From Neofusicoccum parvum (lineage: Eukaryota > Ascomycota > Dothideomycetes > Botryosphaeriales > Botryosphaeriaceae), in NCBI GenBank assembly GCA_020912385.1, contig CP087212.1, forward strand, positions 620,001-684,000: DNA of 64,000 bases. Reading direction: 5' to 3'. Below are positions 22,177 through 33,613 of the stretch, piece after piece; positions within the stretch are counted from its first letter, which is position 1; the number at the start of each line of letters is the position of its first letter. The notes under the pieces were generated by a model. It was not told the DNA's origin. It searched no databases and saw only the letters and a program-made list of their open reading frames with translations. A program made the translations under genes and the position numbers.

Positions 22177-22863
22177 GGTCTCCCGTCAGTGCGGCGTCCG
22201 AACGATCAGACCACTTGCAAAAGGTGGTGGGGCGGGCGCGAGCTGAAGAGGCAACAGAGAAGGCAGAGAACGGGGCATCGGAAGAAGGCCGGGCGAGAGG
22301 CTCTGGGAGCAATATGAAGTAAAAACACCGTATGGAGACGCCGGCCAGCGCCCAGTGCCGCCCGGCAGACAGCGTAGCAGAGCAGCAGCGCGCGGCAGCA
22401 GAGGGATAGCGCACGATAGAGTTTCCGCGCCTGTAAATCGATCGACGTGGCCCGCCAACAGGAAAACAACGGCCAGGCAGTGAAGCCGCCGCGCCCACAG
22501 CCAGCGCACGCGGCATCGGTCCGCGGCCCCGGCAAAGGGCGTCCGCCCCTCCTGCGCCCGCATCGCTCGCACGGCTCCTTGCACGCAGCGCCCGCCATGC
22601 CCGCGGCCGCCGTCCTCAAACCCCGCCACACCCAATGCCTCCACAAGCACTGTCGATCCTCGGCAGTCGCCGGCAGCTGGAGGCCCTGGCACGCTGCCGC
22701 GGGCTGCCTGATTCGCAGTGACGCAGCGCCGGAGATCCAGGGCGCGGTGAAGAGACGTCTACCGTTAACCGAGCAGAGGGCTGAGCTGGGGTGCGCCGCT
22801 GCCGATCTCTGAAACAGCGGCACTGCTCGCCGACCGCGCGCGCGGACAGGCGGCCGCCCAGCA

Positions 22864-22891
22864 CCAGCACCCAGCACCCAGCACCCAGCAC
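22864..22891. repeat. heptanucleotide tandem repeat (CCAGCAC, four copies)
   Basis: Four perfect head-to-tail copies of CCAGCAC are seen directly, in the noncoding region upstream of paralogue B. Confidence 0.9.
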
Positions 22892-25800
22892 CCGGCTCCA
22901 GCGCGCGCCGCCGGTCTGCGCGGACTCGTGCCGCGGCCAGCTCAGCCGGGCCAGGGTGCGGCGCTGGGCGGCCGCAGTCCGGCCTGCCCTGCATATGCCT
23001 CCGGGCGAGCCGAGTGTGCCGCCCTGGGCCCGCTCTGCGCACGCCCGCCCAAGGCGCCTCTCCCCGTCGACACGGCCCGAGGCCAGGGCCCGGGGCGAAA
23101 GGGCTGGCCGTCGCGCAACTCCTCGCTCGCGCGCCGCCGGCCAGTCAGCGGCGGCCGATCCGGACACCCCGTCGTCACGTGCGCAGATCCCCCACCATAA
23201 CGCGAATGCTTCGCCCCCCGCCCTAACCCCGTCCGGGCTGCGCCCTTACCCAGCGCCCCGGTTCCGATTCGAGGGTCCATTGACATCCAGGCTTCAGATC
23301 GAGACGAGAGTCAGCGCTGCGGCTGCGGCTGCTGCTGGTGTTGGTGTTTTGGCTTTTCCGCCGCGAGACGTGCCGCGGCTCCACAAGCCAGCAGATGCCG
23401 TTTTGGGAAGGGATCGAGGGACAGCGCCAGGCCCAGCTGCCAGAGAGCCCTCCTCCCCGCCGCCAGCTTGTCGTCCGCACTCGTCGCTGCCGCTCCTTCC
23501 GTCTCCACCCAGGCCCCCACAAAGCAGGCTCACGAGACGAGACACCGGACGCAGGTTGCAGACGCCAAGACTTGCACGAACCGCTGTGATGCTCTCGGGC
23601 TTTGACGGCATGCAGGGGCATTTCGTCGGCAACCAAACCTAAACCTTTTTCCCTCTCTCACATTCAATTGCCGTGCTGCCAGGCGGTCAACGGCACCTGA
23701 GCCGCCCTCTCAGCGCCGCTTTGGGCGGGAGAACGAACACATGTGCAATCTATTTCGGGAAACTCTCGACCGCCGATGCCCGCCCAAGGCCAGCATTCCA
23801 CTACTCTTGCCGAGCATCGGCGCTTGCTCGCCTTGTTCTCCCTCCGTGGACGTGAACTGCGAAGCTACTGAACGGCAGGCAAAGGAAAATCCTGGAGAAA
23901 ATGATAGAAAGACGCAAAAAGAGGGGAACTCGGGAGCCAAGCCCTCCAAGCCACCCAAGAAGGACACGTCCCTCCGCACCACCCGTTATCACAGCCTCTC
24001 TCGTGACCGGAAGAAAACTTTCTCACGGCCAGAACCAGATCGAATCAATTGCGCATTTGCTGACATTGTTTCTTCGGGAGCCCGTGGCTACGTCACAGCC
24101 AACGGCGCGTCATATAGGGAGAGTACGGTATATCACCGACGAGCACCCGACAAGCTTCCCGCACCTGCACCCGATCGCCAAGAGCTGAATGGACTGGCGG
24201 AAAGGATGAGCAAAGGCCACGGGAATAAGAGCGGAGCGTAATAACGGAGAGTCAGGAGTCCAGGTTGTTCCACGCGGGTGACTCGAGTCGAGTCGTCCAC
24301 CATCGCATCGGTCCTCGGGTCTGGCCGCGGGCCGCCGCACCACCGAAGCTGACGCTCTGCTTACGCACCGGTCGTGTGAGCATCGACGACAGGATACTAA
24401 TCTCCAAAACTCATGGTGTCGAACACCGCAGAAACAATTGGCCCCGTTTCCTCTTTGGTCCAGCATGCACATGTGAGATGAGATGTCCACTGGCCGTCCA
24501 TTCGAAGTATCCAGCATCTTTCTTCCCCCCAAGCCCCGTCCACGCACGTCGGGAAAGCCGAAGGTAATCTATCTAATTTCGCTGGATAACCTCTCCAAAT
24601 CCGTCGCCCATCTGTGTTCCTTCCCTTTCCCCCGGATCTCACTCGCAACCCCATCAAACGCCCGTCTGCCCGGACATGAAGTCGGTCCACAGACCGCAAA
24701 GATGCGTCCGTAAATACGAAATCTACACTAACCACCTAAGAACCCAGCCCGCCTTTCCCTTCCATACGAGACTTTTTTTTTTCTTGCTTCGCATGGACCT
24801 TCCCGCCATCTCCGCGCAAAACCTCCCCGACGATGTGCAGCCTCACTCCTGGTGACCGCGACACACCTGCCCTCGGAGATTTGACAGCCATGATTACGCT
24901 CACTTGGACCTTCTCGGCCACCGACCCCTCCCCCTGCTTTTTGTCTCGCCCTGTCGTAAGAAATTTGGAACGGTCATTTCCTCGTCCTCAACCGCGGAGA
25001 AAAAAAAAAACGAGTACCAATGCCTCCCTGCAAGCAAAAGTCAACCAACCCACAAAAGAGTGATCCAGCAGCAGCTCTAGAAGACACATAGTCAATCATG
25101 AGAAATTGAAGTTCTCTCAATTACCTCTTTCCACTGCATGCTCGCCATTCCACCACTACGCAAGTACTTCTCCCCGCAGCCGCGATGGATCCTCTCCAAC
25201 CATCCGCTGGTGCTTGCTACCACAGCCATAATCCCATCTGTTCGAAGCTTGATAAAAGAGTGTGGTCGAAAGAGCAAAACCAAAAAAAAAAAAAAAGACC
25301 GCATAGAGCCCCACCGCCGCCGCCGTCAACGCCTCTGAGTCAGCTGAAGGGGGAACCCCCATCATCCGGCCATCCATCCACCTCCTGCCACAGCCGCCGC
25401 AATAACCAAAAAAGCTTGTCTCTGACACTCCCCAGGAACTTCGCGTCAAGCCCGAGAATTTCCCAGCACAACCGACCGAAGCGGGCCGAATATCGGCCTC
25501 CGTCGCGATGACCCTTCCCGTTTAGATATGCCGAAACGGCAAATACATCAGGCGTCCGTACCGGAACTCCGCCGGCAGTATCGTTCCGAAAGAGCGTAAA
25601 GTTAGGCTATCCGCAGCGCAGAAAAGGAAAGCGTGAAAAGGCGATGGAAATAGGAAGGAAGGAATGCCGTTGGGAGGCGGTCGAGAACGATGGGGCGGCT
25701 GCTGACGAAGCAACAGAAAGCAAAAAAAAAAAATAATGAGAGAACACCACCGCAACGAAGCCCGCGAAGCGTCTAGACCATCGGCGACCCGAATTCTGCC

Positions 25801-25965
25801 AAGTGAAAAGCGAACTACGTGTACGGGACACGAGCGGGAGAACGACCGGGAGCGGAAGCGGCCCGAGGCTAATCATTCGTGTTCGGCTCGGCGGGTATGC
25901 TTTTTCCTTTTCTCTTCGAAACCTCAACCAGCAGCGAACGCCTGTCGCCCGGCTTGGCGCATCGA

Positions 25966-25994
25966 TGTCTGCCTGTCTGCCTGCCTGTCTGACT
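25966..25994. repeat. CTGT/CTGC tetranucleotide repeat
   Basis: About seven alternating CTGT and CTGC units are seen directly, roughly 220 bases beyond the 3' end of the UPF2 coding region. Confidence 0.85.
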
Positions 25995-26210
25995 GCGTAA
26001 CTTACATGCAACGCCACGAGTCTCTCGTAATCGAGTATAGTCGATGTGCCGTTTATCGTTTCGATTCGGTTCGTGCGAAGAAGGGATGGGATGTAAAAGA
26101 AGGATCAAGTCCTGTATGACAAAGGAGCACGAACGTGCCCCCGTAACAATTAGCTGATGTGGTTCTGTTGTTGTTTTTCGTGTCGATCATGTTGTGTTCT
26201 TGTCGAATGC

Positions 26211-29200
26211 TCAACCCCGCATCTTCCTCGGCTGGCCATTCTTGCGATAGCCAGTCCAGCCTCCGCCCCTCCTAGCACCTCCATTGGCGTCGTCTGTGGA
26301 GGCACCAAAGGAGGAACTAGAGGGTGAAGAGTGCTTCCCCGTTGCTGCGGTGTTGTTGGACTTGGGGTTGGTGTTGTCATACCAGTCTACGTCGCTGAGC
26401 TGGAGCTTGCGAGCGCGCTGCGTGCTGCGATTGTTGCTCGCTTTGTCAATGCGCGGCACATTGTACGGGTTGTGTTGCTTCTCGAGGCCACCTTGATCAT
26501 CAAACAAAGTCTTAGCATTGTCGCTCTTGTTCTGCTGCAGCTGAAAGTTGGTCTTGCTGGTGTTGAAGCTGTTGAAAGAAAGGGAACTGCTGGTCTGCGG
26601 ACGACTGTCGTTCCGCCGGCCGCGTTTCTGGAGGAATAGCTGCTGCTTGTTGAGATTGGGGGTCAAGGAAAGGTCTGGATCACCATCTGATTCGTTCTCG
26701 TCCCGAAGATCGTAGTTCAGAACCAGGTTCTTGATGCGCTGCTGTTCAGCTCGCTCGGCCTCCTGTTGCGTACGCATAGCAACAGCAAATGTTGAATCCG
26801 CAGGTAGATCGATTGACTTGGTCTACAGTTTAGAAAGAGTGATCTTGTTAGCACATTGCATTAAGCAAAACAAATAGTAACGCCAAACCTGTTGCTTGTT
26901 GCCCCTCCTGCTCAGTAGCGCAAATTTCATGGTGGGAGCTGGAGCCGGGGCCGGGGTCGGGGTCGGGGCCGGGGCTGGTGCCGGTGCCTGTGCCTGCTGC
27001 TGTTCGTTCTCCTCGGAAGTAGCGGTCGTATCGCGGCTGCGCTTCATAGGAAGCGGCACGTCGAACATGGGCTTGCGCTCGAACTTTCGGGAATCTAGAC
27101 TTTCAGCCATCATCTTAGCCAGTTCGCGATCAAACTCTGCATCAGCCTCGGGATCTCTTTCATCCTCGGGACGCGTGACGACAATGTGCTCTTCTTCATC
27201 CGAATCAGAATTGCTGGTATCCTGCTCTTCCTCGCCGGGAGTCTGCCAGTCTGTTAGCCGATCGAGTGCCAGTGCTAGAAAGACTAGCAAGATACGAACA
27301 TCAGCATCTTCGCCAGAAGAGCCGGCCTCGTCTCTTTGACGAGCCTGCAACTCGTCATCATCACCGCCCTCTCCGTCGTCGCCGTCTTCAGCACCCGAGT
27401 CTTCATCTTGTTCCTCCTGATCCGCGGTGCGCCCTGATGCTTGCAACTGGTAGTTTTGTTTGACGGCTTCGGCGAAGGTATTCCCTGCCTCCTCGAGATT
27501 TGCAGCAAGCTTCCACTGGGGGCGCGTCAACGCGTAGGCGTCTTGCACCATGAATTCAATGTCCATGGGCAATTGGTCCTTCGTGTGAATATAGTACTAT
27601 CTCAATTAGCGACACGTCTTTAGCAAGGAATGGCGTATGTACCTGGAAGAAATTCAAGAAGAAATCAAGCTTCTTCTTCGCCTGACCCTTGTCGTAGTAC
27701 ATTCCGCACGTCTCCAGCAGATTGCAAACGAGGCGGGTACGGAAAAAGTCGTCCGGTGGGTCCAGAGGATTGATAGAGCCGGGCTTCGGCGTGCCTCCCT
27801 CGTGTCCGAAAGTCACAATCTTGTAGAGTGTGTCGAAAATGACGGGCGAGTCCACCATCCTGTAAATGTACAGCTCGCCAAGGTACTTCACCTCGGCAAC
27901 TCGGCGCTGGTTGAATTTGAAATCGTTCAGCTCCAACCCAAACGTAATGTTTTCGAGTAGGTCGTCAATGACAGAGATGCAGAAGTCCTGATGGTGCCTG
28001 TTCAAGGAACCGAGGATAACGGCCAAGAGGTGGATGTTGCTGTACTTGATCTTGCCAGGTTTGGTGAAGATCTTGTGCAGCATAGCAACGACTTCTGCCT
28101 CCTCCCAATGCAGCTTGCGAATCTGCTTAACGACTTTGTCGAGGTTCCGCTTGGTCAGATCAAGATAGACTAGCTTGCGGAGGAAGAGCTCCAAAGGCAT
28201 CCTCTCCTTCTGCTCAATGGCTGCCCGCTCCGGAGGGTTGACGTAGTACATGGCGTTCTCGATAAGCATGCGCTCCTGTTGGCCAAGATGAGATGCAGTC
28301 TTTTTGCGCTGCAAGGTCTCGAGAAACGAGGCCATGCGCGGAGAGGTTTCAGGGTTCCGTAGGAGATACCGTCCGCAGTTCTCCAGAAGGTTGCAAATAA
28401 TCTCGATGTTCATCCTCGAGAAGTCGTCCAAACTGACCTTCAGGCAGTGGAATATCACATGCTCAGGAACGGCGCCGAATTTAGTGAGCTCTGCAAGGTA
28501 GCGAACGTTGATCATGCGGATCTGTCCCAGAAAATCCTTCTGTTTACGACGCTGGAGGCTGCGGAACTCGTCATCCAAATAGGCAACAATACCTTGGATG
28601 ACATCCGGCATATACTTTCCGAGCGTTGCAACGAGTCTACCGTAGAGAGGAAGGAGGTCCGTACGTCCCTTGGGGATCTCCGAAACTGCCTTGATCAAAC
28701 GATTCCGAGACGCCTTGGAATTAAGGAAACAGAACTCAATCGCTGTATCATCCACCTGGTCTTTGGTGACGAATTCCGGCAGACGCGCCAAAAGCGCATC
28801 AACCTGAGCACCAACCGACTTGTTCGCAATAGCCGTGGATTGATCCTCGTTCTCGGCGGGCTTGCCTTCAGCGGGTTTCACAGGCTCCTCCTTCTCCTTA
28901 ATCTCAGAGTCGACGCGCTTTCCAACCGGGTCATCGCCGTCGCCTTTCTTCTTTTTGCCATCCTCGAGAAGGATCCCAGGGACACGATCCTTTAGATCGA
29001 TCAGGTTCTCATAGAAGCGGCGCTCCTCTTCATCCTCCCAAATCCCGGGACCCTCGCCCTGACCTCGAAGATATTCGCCGGTCTTGACAAGTCCAATGCT
29101 ACCATCTCCGACATTATTTGACGTGTCCTTCTCCTTCAGATCCGGCATTTCGGCACCCACGGCGTCTGCCAAAACCTGCGCATTCGACACAAGTTTCTCC

Positions 29201-30380
29201 TGGGCCTTGACTTGCTTCTCGTAGTTTGCCTGGCGGTCTTCGAACACCTCCCCAGACTTGACATAAGCTTCAGCATTGCGGCGGCCCTGGCTGACAAGCT
29301 TCTCTTGATCACGGACGAGGTGCGCTTTGACGTCTTCGAAGTAGCGGTTAAGGATGTTCTTGAAGCGCTGGCGCAATTCCGGCGACGTGATAGGCGGGTC
29401 CTGGGAGTCGTCCTCGTTCTCCTCTGCTTGCTCTTCGGGTTTACCACCCGCAGCATTGGTCGAGCCATCCTCGTTGACAGTCTTCCTGCCTTCTGAAGAG
29501 GCTAGCCTAGCGCCGAGAATGTCCCACGAGAAGCTCTTGACGAAAATGACCACCAGCGGTAGGTTGATATGCTCCCGGTCGTGGCCCAGCATATCCTTCA
29601 GGACTTCCAGCGGAAACGGCTCTGCATCCGCATTATCAGTACGGGCACCATTGGTCCCGCTCTTGGCCTTGGGCAAGCCCTCTCCAATCTTCAGATTCTC
29701 CTTGTTCTTCGCCGCCTCCTCAGGACGGACGACATCCTCCAAGCTCCTCAGCACGCCCACGAGCCACAGCTCCGTCGCAACGCGCAGCAGCACGCGCTGA
29801 CGCGCGAGGCGCTCCTTCTCCTCACGCTCGCGCACGTCTTGCGGCAGGGCCTTCAGGTGGGCCTTGTCCGGGGTGGCCAGGCCGCGCCCGATGTGCCATC
29901 CAATGTAGCCGGTGAACTCCTGCGGGCCGAAGCGCTGGTGCAGGGCGCTGACGACCTCGACGCCGGTCGCGATGTCGCCGGGGGTCTTGAGCTTCGTCAG
30001 GCCCTCGTAGCAGGCCGAGATGATCTCCGACAGGTACTTGTGCAGCGACAGCGCGCGCACCTCGGCCACGAACGTGTCCTTGGACGCGCCCGTCATTGCC
30101 GTGCGCAGGCGCTTGATGAAGGCCGTGTTCTTCTTCATGGACGAGTCGAGCGAGCCCTGGACCGGGAAGACATCTGCCAGAATTCGAAAAAGGCACCTTT
30201 GTCAGCGTCGGCCTTGCGGGCAGGGGCTTGGGTGCGTGGATTTGGAGACGCCGTGTTTACGCACCTTTCTCTCCGGCCCAGGCCTTGGTGTTGAGCTCGC
30301 GAAGCTCACCTACTGCTGTCAGCTACTGGTGCGTGTAGTAGAGGGAGCCGGGGGCGCGTACGCTTGCGTTGGCGCTCCAT
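26211..30380 (-). CDS. UPF2: nonsense-mediated mRNA decay factor UPF2 (Nmd2)
   Basis: Seven exons on the minus strand: 30380-30362, 30309-30265, 30173-27643, 27596-27300, 27242-26889, 26822-26211 are six separate blocks; the seventh would exist only if a further intron was missed. The six sum to 1285 residues. It starts MERQRKRELRELNTKAWAGE and contains three MIF4G domains: about residues 30-260, 450-640 and 660-880 (last one with LVCNLLETCGMYYDKG). After them lie an acidic linker and the C-terminal UPF1-binding region, with NKQQ joined to TKSIDLPADSTFAVAM and ending in a Gly/Arg-rich tail. UPF2 bridges UPF1 and UPF3 in the cytoplasm to destroy transcripts with early stop codons. The intron 27299-27243 is 57 bases with no in-frame stop; if retained the protein has 1304 residues. 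A Pro/Ala repeat lies near residue 1060. Confidence 0.93.
26947..26974 (+). other. five-run G-quadruplex motif inside UPF2 coding sequence
   Basis: Five runs of GGGG separated by two-base CC or TC loops on the plus strand, which is the template strand for UPF2. On the coding strand it is read as a Pro/Ala/Thr repeat. The runs are seen directly; folding is inferred from the spacing. Confidence 0.75.
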
Positions 30381-30924
30381 TTTGGAGCTGTACTACAGGT
30401 ACTCGGGTCGCGGCGGGGTGAAGGCCAGGTCAGCGGAGGGCGAAAAAGTGGGCGCGACGTCGTGGTAGGTCCAGCAGCATAGGAAGGGCGGCTGCGACAG
30501 TCGCAGAGCGCGTGGTATCTCGTCTGGGCTGTCGGAAGTTGCAGGCTAGCCAGTGGGCGGCGTTTTGCGTACCTGCAGAGGCGGTTGCGAAAGTCGAGCG
30601 CGCGTTTGGGCGGGCCGACGTCACCTGTCGGGCTCCCGCTGCGTCTAAGCGAGGGGCAACAACTTCCGAGCCTGCTCCAGGTGAACGACTCGCCTCCTGC
30701 GACGGCTCCTGATGCAGGTCCGAGTGGCTCATTGTTCTCAAGTCGCCATGCGCATGCCTGCTGGAGACTGCAAGCCCGGTCTAGATTATTACGCTTTCTT
30801 GTGCTTACGCATCCCAACCAATCATGGCGTTTTGTTTACATATGTCCAGGAACGGAAATCGGTTCATACATCTACACCACCAGTTTTCGCACCCTATATA
30901 CCGCGTCCATGGCGTTTCATCTTC
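30381..30924. promoter_or_regulatory. UPF2 upstream region
   Basis: The 544 bases between the UPF2 start and the stop codon of the next minus-strand gene must hold the UPF2 promoter, its 5' leader and the 3' end of L2HGDH. No known factor site or gene is recognised. Confidence 0.4.
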
Positions 30925-32292
30925 TCATCTTCTGTACAACAACTCAAACACTTCTTCCCCTATCGCCAAACAACTCGTCAACCCGGGACTCTCAATGCCC
31001 AGCAAATTCACGAACCCCTCGAACCCCTCCTCTTTCTTGATGTAAAAATCCGTAAACCCGCTTTTCACCTGGCCGTGATGCGACACGCCCGCCCTCCCAA
31101 GCTTCGGCCGCATTCCCGCGTAATCCAGGCCGACCGCTGCTTTGTCGATGCCGGGCAGGTAGAGCTGGATGTCCTCCAGTGCCGCCTCGAGGTTCTTGTC
31201 GGAAACGGTGAGGTCGGTCGGATCGTCAACCCACTCGACGTCCGGGCCGAAGCGGACACGGCCGCCCATGTCGAGGGTCAGGTGAGTACCGAGACCGCCG
31301 AGGCCTGGGCGAGGGGCCGGGTAGACGAGAACCTTGGGTTTGGGATGGGAGAGGGCGTAGGAGAAGTAAGAGCCCTTGCAGTAGAAGGGCGTGAGGTGGC
31401 GGTCGGGGGGCAGGATGGAGTTGGAGAGCGGGATCGCGGCGAGGCCGGCGCTGTTGACCAGCACGTCGGCCGTGATGCTGCTCTCCTCGCCGTCCGGCGT
31501 CTTGGTGGTGATTTCCCAGCCGCCGGAGCCGGGCGCGCCACTGCTGCCGAGGGGCGTGACTCGTGTGACGGGTGATTGGAAGGCGCAGATGCCGCCTGCG
31601 TCCTCGAAGTCGCCCTCAAGGAATTGCATCAGCGAGTGCGAATCGACGATGCCGGTGGTCGGGCTGACGAGGATGCCGGCCTTGGCCTGGACGTCTGGCT
31701 CCTGGCGCTTGGCGTCTTCTCGCCCGAGGAAGTGGGTGGGTACGCCGATGGTCTTGCAGTGCGCGTGCGTCTTCTCCAACTCTGCCATCTGCCCGTCGTC
31801 CTGGGCGACAACCCACTTCCCGCAGTTGCTGTGCGGGATGGACATGCGTGCGCACAGGTCGTACATCATTCCCTTGCCCTTAATGCACAGTCTGGTCTTC
31901 AGTGACTCCGGGCCATAGTAGAGACCTGCATGAATGACCTACGGGCATCAAAGTCAACATCCACCTGCGATCGACGGTAGATACACCAGTGCCCAGAGCC
32001 GTGGGGGAGGTCGTACTGCTGCATCGAAGCCCAACTATTGGAGGGCCTTAAACCGTACCTCTGAATTGCGACTGCTCGTCTCGGTGCCGACGCTGCCATG
32101 TCGCTCGATGAGCACGGTCGACACTCCGTCCTTTTGCTGCAGGCGTCTCGCAATTGCCAGGCCGACCGCGCCTCCACCGACGACAGCATGCGTGAAGTCG
32201 GCGCGCAGCGGGGCGCTGCTCGAGAAGGCGCGGCGGTACGACAGCTGCGGAATACGGCAGCGAATAGCCGCGGGTGCGGGGGCGGCGAACAT
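30925..32292 (-). CDS. L2HGDH: L-2-hydroxyglutarate dehydrogenase, FAD-dependent, mitochondrial
   Basis: Two exons on the minus strand: 32292-32059 and 31938-30925, 415 residues, with a 120-base intron. The first ~30 residues are rich in Arg, Ala and Ser with no acidic residues, a likely mitochondrial targeting peptide. Next comes the FAD-binding Rossmann motif in HAVVGGGAVGLAIARRL. The junction gives SSRNSEVIHAGLYYGPESLK, the hallmark of the L2HGDH/LhgO branch of the DAO oxidoreductases, followed by KGSYFSYAL and a C-terminal NLLGIESPGLTSCLAIGEEV. The enzyme oxidises L-2-hydroxyglutarate, a side product of dehydrogenases acting on 2-oxoglutarate, back to 2-oxoglutarate. All family blocks are intact. 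Confidence 0.92.
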
Positions 32293-33613
32293 CAGTATGG
32301 CGTGGCGTATTGGTGGTCAATTGGGCATCAAGTGCAGCGCATTGCCTCGCGATGCGGCTCTAGTGGCGCAAGGAGACGTTGCTGGGTGGAGCCAGGGACT
32401 GCGAGATGTTGCTTTTTGGTGTTGTGAGAAGGATCAATGGGTGACGTCGGAGGTATCGCAGCGGGCCGCATCCGCGATAAGATAAAAATTCAGTGGCAGG
32501 GGTCCACCTGCGACGCACGCCATCGTAGGGCAGAATTGCTGCATGCGTAGATCACCCAGACCGCCCGGCGCAAAAAGAAATAGGGAAGAGAGCAGAGAAA
32601 GCCTATTGATATTGTTCTGCGACTGTGCTATGCAGGTACTGCGTCCCCGTGCTCCTACACTTTGATTGTCCAATTGAACGCAGCAGCATCAGGCCCTCAA
32701 CTACATATACGGAATACCGCGCGGCAGGGATGCTGGCCGCCTTACTCGCTCCGGGACGTCGTACAGAACTCCAAATCTAAGCCCCCACGCGCCCAATGCC
32801 AGAGTTTTCATGTCGCCAACCCTCGGCCTGCCGCTTTCGCCCTCGACGGGCCTGTCCATGTTGCACCAGATCCACTCCCGTCTCCACCGGACCCAGACAA
32901 CCTGTGATTAGTTCCAGGGGCCTTGCACCCCCGTCGGGAATCTGGAATGTTACCATGGCACCAGCTGCGGTCTGCTTCCGAGACACAGGACGCCGGGATC
33001 CAACGGCTAGACGGGACGGCGGCGGCTGTCGTCCCGACGGCTGCATGCCGTCGCCTTGTTCAGCGCCTACCGGTCATTGGCCTGGCTGAGGGCCAACAAT
33101 TTCCGCTCTGGTTCCCAACTGCCGGTCCGCGCTGTGCAGCCGCATAAAACATGTGCTCCATCGACCGGTGAACTGCGAGTGCAAGACAAACGGACGAAAG
33201 GAAAGGGACAGTGTATCCTGCCTGCGGGCATTCAACTGAGCCCTCAGTCACAGACCTCCTAGGGAAATCCATGCTCGTGTTGGGTCGCGGTGCAGGCGCC
33301 TTCGATTGAAGGACTCTAGAAACACTGTGTAACATGCGCTGCTTTTGTTGGCAGAGACGTAGGCGTTCCGCAGCACGGACAGAGGGAACAGACCGAGCAG
33401 GCCGGCGTGACTTTGCTTCGAGCGCTCGGGGAGTCACCCACTCCCTCCTTGCTCACTTGGTGTTGGAAATTGGAACATTCGCAGGATGAGACGAAATGAC
33501 GGAAGTCTCACCGACGGAAAGCATTACCCGGTGCTTCCTCTGCGGTGAGTAGAGCAATTGGTCGTTTGAACAAGCGTTGCAATACCAGCCCCTGAAATTC
33601 TGTACTGGTCCAC
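32293..33613. other. intergenic region (L2HGDH upstream / MTC6 downstream)
   Basis: 1.3 kb with the L2HGDH promoter and MTC6 3' end. Mixed composition, short open frames with no recognisable domain. No RNA gene or repeat supported. Confidence 0.5.

Larger units (their letters stand above)
22177..26210. other. 4-kb intergenic region without a supported gene
   Basis: This stretch lies upstream of paralogue B and downstream of UPF2. The first half (to about 23.3 kb) is GC- and CpG-rich; the rest becomes AT-richer with poly-T and poly-A runs near 24770, 25003, 25280 and 25720. The longest open frame (22791-23642, plus) gives an Arg/Pro/Ala/Ser-rich translation with no domain. It holds a heptanucleotide repeat (22864-22891) and a CTGT/CTGC tetranucleotide repeat (25966-25994). 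No RNA gene recognised. Confidence 0.5.

Noticed and set aside
22791..23642. 283-codon open frame on the plus strand between paralogue B and UPF2
   Set aside because: Its translation is Arg/Pro/Ala/Ser-rich without any domain, it overlaps equally long frames on the other strand, and such frames are expected in DNA this GC-rich.
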